Shown here one piece after another: positions 5,322 through 11,226 of a stretch of DNA of 11,226 nucleotides; within the stretch, counting starts at the first letter, position 1, and every line of letters starts with the position of its first letter. A model generated the notes under the pieces. The model made no database searches. It saw only the letters and a program-made list of their open reading frames with translations, and was not told where the DNA came from. The DNA is from Candidatus Altarchaeota archaeon. Lineage in GTDB: Archaea; Altiarchaeota; Altiarchaeia; IMC4; QMZM01. The stretch covers positions 1 through 11,226 of the forward strand of contig JAHIKS010000140.1 in the NCBI GenBank assembly GCA_018897475.1, in the 5' to 3' direction. The translations under genes and the position numbers were made by a program.

Positions 5322-5858
5322 ATGGCTGACGAGATTGACTGGGTGAGGGATACCGAATTCATACCGGAGAAGGGAGAGATAAAGATTATGAATTCCAGGG
5401 TTGTTCTGCTGGATATAGGCCTCTTCAAGTCTTTCAGGGACAACATGCTGAAGATTGCGGGGCCTGTGGCCGACCAGCTGATTTATCTTGCTGCCAAGGA
5501 GCATGCCAAGGAGTATATGGCAGAGGTAATTGAAAGGTCGAAGATTACAAAGCTCGCCAGCAAGACCGGCTTTGGAAAGAAGTACATTGCCGAGCAGCTT
5601 ATCCAGATTCTGGCGCAGTTCGGCTATGGGAAGGCCACCATTGAGAAGATTACAGATGAGGAGGTGGCGGGGCGGCTGGAGAATTCGGCAATCGCAATTC
5701 AGTATGAGAACGCCAAGCGACCTGTATGTAGCCAGATTGCCGGACAGGTTGCAGGAGGCATGACAGCAATCTATGGAAAGGAGTATGACTGCGAGGAGAC
5801 TGAATGCATCGCAAAGGGCGACCCCGTCTGCAGGTTCGTTGCCAGGCTGAAGGAATAA
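5322..5858 (+). CDS. V4R-domain protein, second of a tandem pair (178 aa)
   Basis: Paralogue of the preceding gene. It aligns without a gap over all 178 residues, with about 117 identities by hand count (roughly two-thirds). All four V4R cysteines are kept (C136, C157, C162, C170). The 36 bases at 5805-5840 are identical to 5260-5295, synonymous positions included. The residues that differ cluster at 21-30, 49-77 and 111-119, away from the Cys core. The start is the ATG 8 bp after the first gene's stop, so the two are surely co-transcribed and may form a heteromer. Two copies could reflect dimer partners or different ligands; this is inference. Confidence 0.85.
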   Translation: MADEIDWVRDTEFIPEKGEIKIMNSRVVLLDIGLFKSFRDNMLKIAGPVADQLIYLAAKEHAKEYMAEVIERSKITKLASKTGFGKKYIAEQLIQILAQFGYGKATIEKITDEEVAGRLENSAIAIQYENAKRPVCSQIAGQVAGGMTAIYGKEYDCEETECIAKGDPVCRFVARLKE

Positions 5859-5882
5859 GTAGTTCTATTTACAATAAATAAT

Positions 5883-6758
5883 ATGCCACTAACATCGATA
5901 GCAATATCGGTTTCAGTTCTGTTCCTGCTGGTTGCAAGCTACTTTGACCTGAAGACTGGAGAGATTCCCGACAAGGTGAGTTTTAGCCTGATAGGAATTT
6001 CCCTGCTCGTTGCAGGGGCAGATTCGGTAATGAGTTCGAATTTTGACCTGATTCTGAATTCGCTGGTTGTTGGAATAGCATATTTTGCATTCGGCTACCT
6101 CTCCTTCTGGCTGGGGCAATGGGGCGGTGGCGATGTGAAGATTCTTGCCGGGATTGGGTGTTCTGTTGGCTATCTCGGCTCCCTGGGAGTCTTTAGTGGG
6201 ATGTATGTCCCCTACTTTATCTCATATTTCGTGAACCTAGGTCTGGTTGGCTGGCCATATGTTGTTCTGTATTCCCTGATTCTTGGCGTTATGAAGCCGG
6301 AATCCTTCACGAGATTCATGTCGCTGCTCAGGAAAAAGAGAACAGTCCTTCTTGTGGCGGTGTCGTTTCTTCCGCCCATGGCAGCCCTGTTCATGGATAT
6401 CGGTGTTCTGGGGGTAGTATACCTTGCACTGCCGGTCTTTGTAGTATTGTCAGTATACCTGAAGGCTGTCGAGAAGGTGGCCTTGCAGAAGACCGTTAGA
6501 GTGAGTGAGCTCAGGGAGTATGACGCCCTGGCCGAGGACATAACGGTCGACGGGAAGCTGATAGCCGGCAAGAGGAACATAGAGGGCATTACAAAGGAGC
6601 AGCTCGGGGAGATAAAAGAGCTTGCAAAGGGGGGGAAGATTCCGGATAATATTAGAATTCGCTGGGGTATAAAATTCGTGCCGATTCTCTTCCTCGCGTT
6701 CGTTTCTTTGCTCCTGTGGGGGGATATGCTAAAGATAATATTCGGCTGGTTGTTCTAG
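5883..6758 (+). CDS. archaeal class A24 pre-pilin/pre-archaellin peptidase
   Basis: Integral-membrane aspartyl protease that removes class III signal peptides from pilins and archaellins. The two catalytic aspartates are visible: D22 in ASYFDLKTGEIPD and D84 in the hallmark GGGDVKIL (81-88), each next to a membrane segment. Further hydrophobic segments lie at about 3-20, 34-50, 57-79, 90-115, 120-136, 153-190 and 268-290. After about residue 195 a soluble stretch (VRVSELREYDALAEDI...GKIPDNIRIRWGIKF) and a final membrane helix match the archaeal A24 C-terminal type II extension, which explains the length of 291 aa against about 235 in short PibD/FlaK forms. It starts 24 bp after the V4R pair and may be read with it. 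No pilin or archaellin gene is in the window, so the substrate is unknown. Confidence 0.9.
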   Translation: MPLTSIAISVSVLFLLVASYFDLKTGEIPDKVSFSLIGISLLVAGADSVMSSNFDLILNSLVVGIAYFAFGYLSFWLGQWGGGDVKILAGIGCSVGYLGSLGVFSGMYVPYFISYFVNLGLVGWPYVVLYSLILGVMKPESFTRFMSLLRKKRTVLLVAVSFLPPMAALFMDIGVLGVVYLALPVFVVLSVYLKAVEKVALQKTVRVSELREYDALAEDITVDGKLIAGKRNIEGITKEQLGEIKELAKGGKIPDNIRIRWGIKFVPILFLAFVSLLLWGDMLKIIFGWLF

Positions 6759-8005
6759 TTCCGGGCCTCGAACATAATGGCGCCTTCGCTGGAAACGATG
6801 TCCTCCTTCGGAATCTTCAGCTTGCCTACTTTTATTCCTGTAAGCTTGGAGCCATCGAGCAGGATCTTTGAAACGTTGCCTATGAACTTGCCGTCCTGGT
6901 CATAGACCTTCTTCTTTGAAAACTCCGTTATCAGCTTCTCCTTGGCCTTTATCTCCTCCATGAATATCCTTTCTGTGGTTTTGATGACCAGGACGCAGAG
7001 GATAACGCCAGCCAGTATAACCACTATAAAGTTCACAAGGTAGGTAACCGTTCCATAGACATAGTAGTTAGCCCACGACTCCCCTATCAGCTTTATCAAC
7101 GGAATCAGGACAAGAAGGATTATGTATTTCCTTATCTTTATGTACCTTTCAGCGGCATAGTCGTCTATTATCCTGCCAATGATTGCAATCAGCAATGCGA
7201 GCAGGAGTATATTCCCGGAATTCATCGTCGTTATTACAACAAAGAGGTCGATGAATTCGTGCGGGTTTCTCATCGAGTATTCTTCAAACCCGTAGCTCAG
7301 TCCGATTACGAGAGCGAACAGTGCAATGATGTATGTGACTATTGATATTCTCTCAATGGACAATGACTTGACGAAGTCTGAGCTCCAGTTGAAGAAGTCA
7401 TCCTCCCAACCGAGCCCCTTTATCACGAGATAGATTCCGATGATTGCGAGGATTACGTTGAGCATCAGGGACACTGCTCCGAATAGCCCACCAATGGCAA
7501 GGAGGATGAGAACCAGGCCGGGGATTCCAAAGACAAGCCTTGATAGGTTAGGGTCATCGGAAACCTCCTGAATGAAATGGAGGATTGTGAAGTATGCCTT
7601 CTCCAGCTCTTTGCTCTGCCTCACTATTATCCTCTGGATAGAGTTTATCTTGATTCTCGACTGGACCATGGGGATAATCTCTTCATCCTGCTCTCCGTCG
7701 GTTACAATGATTACCGATTCAGGTTTCAGTTTTTTGATGACCTCATCAAGCTGCTCAGAGAGCTTCATGTCGGAGGTTATGCCCACTCTCCTGTCCCCGG
7801 TGATTGTGACAATCTCCGTCCTGAGCTCCTTTGCTGTCTTTATTGCTCCAAAGAGGGCATTGACGTCCGTGTCTTCAGGGTCCTCGAGGGCCAGCTCCTT
7901 CGCTACTTTGAGGTTTTCGTCTATGCCGATGATTGGGCCCTTCGTCCCGGTCTTCGTGCCGATGTCGTTGTCCCTGTCAATGCACAAAACGATGGTCTTT
8001 GTCAT
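6755..8005 (-). CDS. DUF373 family membrane protein with C-terminal PRC-barrel-like domain
   Basis: The N-terminal half matches the archaeal DUF373 family: IVLCIDRDNDIG (5-16), GPIIG (23-27), ALEDPEDTDVNALFGAI (39-55), then VTITGDRRVG and VIIVTDGEQDEE (about 66-106), a Rossmann-like soluble domain. From about 155 to 350 there are several hydrophobic helices. The last 50 residues (about 367-416, KKVYDQDGKFIGNVSKILLD...LKIPKEDIVSSEGAIMF) look like a PRC-barrel domain, which I do not recall as standard for DUF373. Function is unknown; the family is nearly archaea-specific. It is convergent with the A24 peptidase and overlaps it by four bases. Upstream (8006-8163) is a shared divergent promoter region with MC1. 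Confidence 0.85.
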   Translation of the reverse strand: MTKTIVLCIDRDNDIGTKTGTKGPIIGIDENLKVAKELALEDPEDTDVNALFGAIKTAKELRTEIVTITGDRRVGITSDMKLSEQLDEVIKKLKPESVIIVTDGEQDEEIIPMVQSRIKINSIQRIIVRQSKELEKAYFTILHFIQEVSDDPNLSRLVFGIPGLVLILLAIGGLFGAVSLMLNVILAIIGIYLVIKGLGWEDDFFNWSSDFVKSLSIERISIVTYIIALFALVIGLSYGFEEYSMRNPHEFIDLFVVITTMNSGNILLLALLIAIIGRIIDDYAAERYIKIRKYIILLVLIPLIKLIGESWANYYVYGTVTYLVNFIVVILAGVILCVLVIKTTERIFMEEIKAKEKLITEFSKKKVYDQDGKFIGNVSKILLDGSKLTGIKVGKLKIPKEDIVSSEGAIMFEARN

Positions 8006-8111
8006 ATTGGTGTTATGGATATTGCATTAGAAGAAAAATAATGGACGTAAATGCAAATATCCTGCATGGCCTCTGTTTTCTGAAAAAATGCCTTCCAGCC
8101 ACTCGAATTTC

Positions 8112-8121
8112 GCCTTTTATA
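8112..8121 (+). promoter_or_regulatory. probable BRE/TATA box for MC1
   Basis: The sequence gccttttata lies about 43-52 bases before the ATG at 8164. A start about 25 bases downstream would give a leader of roughly 20 nt carrying the AGGTGG ribosome-binding site at 8152-8157. Confidence 0.5.
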
Positions 8122-8163
8122 GGGGTTATACCAATTAATAACGTCAATTACAGGTGGTTGAAA

Positions 8164-8445
8164 ATGGATAAAAAATACTATGAATTGAAAAAGGGTAGGG
8201 AAAAACACGTGTTTACCGGAAAGACCCCGAGGCAGGCTGCACTGAAGGCTGCAACCAGGGGCTTCACCGACATACAGCTGAGAGAGCGCGGAAGAAGGAA
8301 CGCTGACAGGACATACAGCATACACACCTTCAAGGGCAGCGTAGCAACGGTTGATGCGCCAAGAAACAGGCCATCCTGGCTGCCGGCAAGGGTCAAGAAA
8401 CCGATCGTCAAGAAGGTCGGCGTGAAGAGAGTCAATAAGTCCTAA
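8164..8445 (+). CDS. chromosomal protein MC1
   Basis: Small basic DNA-bending architectural protein that coats archaeal chromosomes, known mainly from Methanosarcina, haloarchaea and some DPANN. The diagnostic MC1 blocks are present in order: HVFTGKTPRQAALKAATRG (15-33), IQLRERG (37-43), an internal strand region YSIHTFKG (51-58), VDAPRNRPSWLP (63-74) and a basic tail KKPIVKKVGVKRVNK (78-92). At 93 aa it has the normal length. The ATG at 8164 is chosen over longer in-frame frames because an AGGTGG site precedes it and the family starts here. It has its own promoter and is followed by a T-rich terminator. The gap 8006-8163 otherwise holds only promoter sequence. Confidence 0.95.
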   Translation: MDKKYYELKKGREKHVFTGKTPRQAALKAATRGFTDIQLRERGRRNADRTYSIHTFKGSVATVDAPRNRPSWLPARVKKPIVKKVGVKRVNKS

Positions 8446-8448
8446 TCA

Positions 8449-8479
8449 TTTCCTTTTTCTTTTTTTCTTTTCTATCTTT
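8449..8479 (+). terminator. pyrimidine/T-rich terminator after MC1
   Basis: Just after the MC1 stop the plus strand is almost pure pyrimidine with T-runs of 3, 5, 7, 4 and 3, which is the usual archaeal terminator type. It ends six bases before the prs start, so no separate TATA box for prs is apparent; some read-through may feed prs. Confidence 0.6.
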
Positions 8480-8485
8480 AACAAG

Positions 8486-9343
8486 ATGTTAATTCTAGGC
8501 TGTTCGAATTCCTCTGAGTTGGCGGGAAGAATTTCCCAGGAGCTCGGGGGCGAGGTTGCGGAGGTCGAGATCAAGAGATTTCCCGACGGGGAGATTTATG
8601 TGAGAGTTGTTTCCGATGTAAAAGGCAAGGAGTGCGCCGTGGTTCAGTCGACTCCCGACAATGGTTCCCTGGTGGAGTTGATACTGACCCTGGACCTGCT
8701 CCGGGACCTTGGGGCTTCGAGGATTCATGCGGTGGTTCCGTATCTCGGCTATTGCCGGCAGGAGAAGCGCTTCCAGGATGGAGAGGCTTTGTCGGCAAAG
8801 ACCGTCCTGAAGATTATCGACAGCCTGTCGGATTCCATCCTGACCGTGAACTGTCACTTCCTCGATGCGGGGGGAGAGTTTGATTTTAATGGCATTAAAC
8901 TGAAGAATATTGATGCCTTCCCTGAGATTGCGAATTACTTCAAGGGGAAGGTAGAGAGTCCGTTCCTGATTGCTCCCGATGAGGGCTCTCTTGAGCTTGT
9001 CAAGAACTCTGCAGGAATAGTCGGCTGTGAATTCGACTCTCTGGAGAAGGAAAGAATATCCGGAGAGGAGGTGAAGACCGAGGCCAAGGAGATGGGTGTT
9101 GAAGGGAAGGACGTCATAATTCTTGATGACGCCATATCAACAGGGAATACCATAATCAATGCTGCGAAGCTCGTAAGGGAGCAGGGTGCAAAGAGCGTCT
9201 CTGCCGGCTGCGTGCACGGCATATTCTCGAACGGGCTGGAGAAGCTGAAGGCCGCCGCAGATGAGGTTGTCTGCACGGACACGGTCCAGGGCGATGCCAG
9301 CAGGGTCTCGGTGGCAAAGCTGATAGCAAAGGAATTAGGATGA
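8486..9343 (+). CDS. prs: ribose-phosphate pyrophosphokinase (PRPP synthetase)
   Basis: Makes 5-phosphoribosyl-1-pyrophosphate from ribose 5-phosphate and ATP for nucleotide, His and Trp synthesis in the cytoplasm. The 285 aa match the shorter archaeal form. Visible motifs: EIKRFPDGEIYVRV (28-41), the ATP-binding PYLGYCRQEKRFQDGE flexible-loop region (85-100), ALSAKTV (101-107), and the PRPP/ribose-5-phosphate loop VIILDDAISTGNT (210-222). The bacterial 'D-H--QIQGFF' element is replaced by NCHFLD, as in archaeal enzymes. It starts right after a T-rich terminator. Its stop overlaps the next start (ATGA, 9340-9343), so at least the DUF192 gene is translated with it. Confidence 0.95.
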   Translation: MLILGCSNSSELAGRISQELGGEVAEVEIKRFPDGEIYVRVVSDVKGKECAVVQSTPDNGSLVELILTLDLLRDLGASRIHAVVPYLGYCRQEKRFQDGEALSAKTVLKIIDSLSDSILTVNCHFLDAGGEFDFNGIKLKNIDAFPEIANYFKGKVESPFLIAPDEGSLELVKNSAGIVGCEFDSLEKERISGEEVKTEAKEMGVEGKDVIILDDAISTGNTIINAAKLVREQGAKSVSAGCVHGIFSNGLEKLKAAADEVVCTDTVQGDASRVSVAKLIAKELG

Positions 9344-9867
9344 AGAGTGTAGCGATAATTCTGATATTTTTTATTTTAATGGTGGCATCATCAATCTTCT
9401 ACTGGGATAGTGAGAAGCCCATTGCAGACGAATCCGCCAATCTGGATGATAATGAATCTAGCTATCCTGCTGATAACGAATCTATCCATCTTGATGATGG
9501 TTCTAATAAGGTCTGCTTCGACGACCTCTGCCTCGGGGTTGAGATAGCCTCCACTTCACAGGAGATAAGCAGGGGCCTGATGCACCGGGAGGGCCTGGAT
9601 GAAGGAAAGGGGGTGCTCTTCGTCTTTGGTTCTGAGAGAAGGCACGGCTTCTGGATGAAGAATATGAAATTTTCGATTGATATGATATGGATTGGAAGCG
9701 ATGGGAGGGTTGTTCATATCGAGCGTTCCGTTCCAGCATGCAGGGAGGACCCCTGCCCCGGCTATGCGCCATCAGAAAAGGCAAAGTACGTCCTCGAGAC
9801 GAGGGCGAATTTCAGTGCAGAGAATGGGATAGATATCGGCTCCATGGCTGCGATATATACACCTTGA
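9340..9867 (+). CDS. membrane-anchored DUF192 family protein
   Basis: DUF192 protein of 175 aa. An N-terminal hydrophobic segment (4-21) acts as a signal anchor, followed by an acidic, low-complexity linker (about 23-56) with a repeated AD-ES--LDD pattern, then the DUF192 domain: VCFDDLCLGVEIAST (58-72), SRGLMHREGLDEGKGVLFVF (77-96), HGFWMKNMKFSIDMIWI (102-118) and VLETRANF (151-158). The domain should lie outside the membrane. Four cysteines (59, 64, 134, 139) could form disulfides there. The domain's function is unknown across bacteria and archaea. It is translationally coupled to prs through a 4-base overlap, though a link to PRPP is not evident. Confidence 0.88.
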   Translation: MKSVAIILIFFILMVASSIFYWDSEKPIADESANLDDNESSYPADNESIHLDDGSNKVCFDDLCLGVEIASTSQEISRGLMHREGLDEGKGVLFVFGSERRHGFWMKNMKFSIDMIWIGSDGRVVHIERSVPACREDPCPGYAPSEKAKYVLETRANFSAENGIDIGSMAAIYTP

Positions 9868-9882
9868 GACCTATAAATTTCC

Positions 9883-10794
9883 ATGGATTACAAGAACATT
9901 CTCGCGTTCGTCATTGGAATAGTGATTCTTGCATACATAATACTCACCCTGGGGATTGAGAAGATTGTTCAGCTCATATTGCAGATAAGGATGGAGTTCT
10001 TCGTCCTTGCAGCGATTGTCTATCTCATCCATGAGATTGTTGCTAGCTACGTCCTGAAGGTCGCGCTGGGCGGCGGGCTCAGGATAAGGAGGATAGTCCC
10101 TGCGCACATGCTCGGCATGCTTTATGCAAATGCAACCCCGGGCAGGGTCGGCTACCTCTATACTGCCCTCTCGCTTGCAAAGAAGACCGGGAGCAGGAGG
10201 TCAGCCAAGATCGGGATAATAGCGCTCTCCCAGGGGCTGAACTTCCTTAGCAAGACCTTCCTGTGCCTTCTCGCCGTTATCTACTTCTCGGCGTTCATAC
10301 CAAGCATGGGCAGCCAGGCGTATCTGCTCCTGGTATCGGTGGCCCCCATCATCTTCCTGATTGGAATTCTCATTGCTCTTTATACAAAAATAGTGAATAA
10401 GATTATTGGAAAACTTTCACCAAGATTTTTAGAATATCTCGAATCAATGCAGGCTGCCGTCAGGGAGGTCGACAAGGGAAGGCTCGCCAGGATGCTCCTT
10501 CTAATACTTCTGGGCTGGTTTATAATGAGCCTGCAGTGGTTCCTTGTTGCAGCGTCCCTGGGCATAGATGTGGGATTCCTCACCGTTCTGATGTTCCAGC
10601 CCCTGCTCACGACAATCATGTTCGTGCCCATCTCCCCCTCCGGGCTGGGGCTCGCGGAGGGCGGCTCTGCCCTCCTCTTCGGAATCGTGAACCTCGACCC
10701 CGCGGCAGGGGCTGCGTTCCTGCTGCTCGTGAGGTTCAACGCAATCCTGGTGGATTCCCTGGGACTGATAGATGTCAGGATGCATAACGGCTAG
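9883..10794 (+). CDS. LPG-synthase transmembrane-domain (UPF0104-type) membrane protein
   Basis: Polytopic membrane protein of 303 aa resembling the lysylphosphatidylglycerol synthase TM domain (flippase-like) family, without the soluble aminoacyl-transferase domain. Hydrophobic segments fall at about 6-24, 38-60, 110-136, 146-168, 203-226, 231-250 and 262-290. Family-like motifs are ATPGRVGY (84-91) and PISPSGLGLAEGG (249-261), the latter matching the conserved 'P-SPGGLG--E' loop. Related archaeal proteins are assumed to move lipids or lipid-linked glycans, but no substrate can be read here. It starts 15 bp after the DUF192 gene, so it is probably the third gene of the prs operon. Confidence 0.82.
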   Translation: MDYKNILAFVIGIVILAYIILTLGIEKIVQLILQIRMEFFVLAAIVYLIHEIVASYVLKVALGGGLRIRRIVPAHMLGMLYANATPGRVGYLYTALSLAKKTGSRRSAKIGIIALSQGLNFLSKTFLCLLAVIYFSAFIPSMGSQAYLLLVSVAPIIFLIGILIALYTKIVNKIIGKLSPRFLEYLESMQAAVREVDKGRLARMLLLILLGWFIMSLQWFLVAASLGIDVGFLTVLMFQPLLTTIMFVPISPSGLGLAEGGSALLFGIVNLDPAAGAAFLLLVRFNAILVDSLGLIDVRMHNG

Positions 10795-10798
10795 GCCA

Positions 10799-11068
10799 TC
10801 ATGCAAAATAAATGAAGTTGAGCATTAGCCCATAGGTCTCAAGGAAAATCCCCACCAGCGCCTCGCCGAAACTTACTGATTGCTCTTCAATGCATACGGT
10901 GCCGGCGTTGATAAGAGACTTTACATTTCTTGAGGAATACTTACGATAGAGCTTGATTATCTCCCGCCTCATGTCTTCAATCGTAATCTGATTGACACTG
11001 GTCTCAAGGTCGTCTATATAGTCAAGGAGGCGGCCGGACGTTTTTTCCCCCTGTTTCCGGGCGTTCCC
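10799..11068 (-). other. start-less minus-strand open frame; possible gene remnant
   Basis: On the minus strand a frame is open from 11068 (after an in-frame TGA at 11071-11069) down to a TGA at 10801-10799, 89 codons. It has protein-like composition near its end (EDMRREIIKLYRKYSSRN..., ...GEALVGIFLETYGLMLNF). No ATG, GTG or TTG occurs before the ATG at 10972, which would give only 57 aa and lacks a ribosome-binding site. Upstream, 11069-11226 is broken by stops in all three minus frames. It could be the end of a frameshifted or decayed gene, or chance. I recognise no family. The rest of 10795-11226 shows no plus-strand gene. Confidence 0.3.
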
Positions 11069-11226
11069 TCATCTCCAGGAGATAGTAACTTGAGTTCGCC
11101 ACTTTTGGCCTAGTTCTCACTACCTGACTGCCGTAGACCAGTTTGCCACTTGGGTTTCACCACCGCAAATCCAGGCTTTTATCCCTGTATCTCCACACAA
11201 AATCGCCGAAAATAGTCAAAATCTGG

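Noticed and set aside
7572..8041. Two plus-strand open frames of about 150 codons
   Set aside because: They are antisense shadows of the DUF373 gene, with Ser/Val/Leu-rich or low-likelihood composition and no ribosome-binding site.
11056..11226. Guide-RNA end of a TnpB/IS605-type element or an intron RNA
   Set aside because: The sequence has a non-coding, repetitive look (two AAGTGGC-AACT-like words on the minus strand), but I find no end hairpin, transposase or known core motif to support it.

Overview
The window is archaeal chromosomal DNA. It carries the end of an Orc1/Cdc6 initiator, TATA-binding protein, MC1 chromosomal protein, an archaeal-type class A24 (pre-pilin/pre-archaellin) peptidase, a DUF373 membrane protein, an archaeal TrmI-type tRNA methyltransferase and an intron-bearing tRNA gene without encoded CCA. 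MC1 and DUF373 point to the Euryarchaeota/DPANN side of the tree rather than Sulfolobales-type Crenarchaeota. I cannot place it more closely from sequence alone.

Layout. 1-358: 3' end of orc1/cdc6 (+). 482-679: small four-Cys protein (+). 740-949: no gene, but an extraordinarily helix-dense stretch that folds without conflict into a branched structure of about 58 bp in 149 nt, plus an 11-bp arm upstream. 973-1166: tRNA-Leu(UAA) on the minus strand, interrupted by two introns (89 nt at position 30/31 and 21 nt at 37/38). 1229-1774: TBP (-). 1862-3953: minus-strand operon of a divergent RtcB-like protein followed by an AP-endonuclease/sugar-isomerase-fold protein. 3992-4729: divergently transcribed TrmI-type tRNA methyltransferase. 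4777-5858: tandem pair of 178-aa V4R-domain proteins. 5883-6758: A24 peptidase, tail-to-tail with a DUF373 membrane protein (6755-8005, -) that seems to have a PRC-barrel tail. 8164-8445: MC1. 8486-10794: probable operon of PRPP synthetase, a membrane-anchored DUF192 protein and an LPG-synthase-type flippase-like membrane protein. 10795-11226: no confident gene, only a start-less minus-strand open frame.

How it fits together. Replication, transcription and chromatin functions (Orc1, TBP, MC1) share the window with RNA-processing functions: a doubly interrupted tRNA, an RtcB-family protein (the family that ligates spliced tRNA halves in archaea) and a tRNA methyltransferase. The most notable items are the tRNA-Leu with a non-canonical intron in a textbook bulge-helix-bulge, the branched structured element beside it, and the RtcB homologue that keeps its nucleophile histidine and most metal ligands but lacks one conserved Asp. 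No phage, transposase, CRISPR or defence locus is visible.
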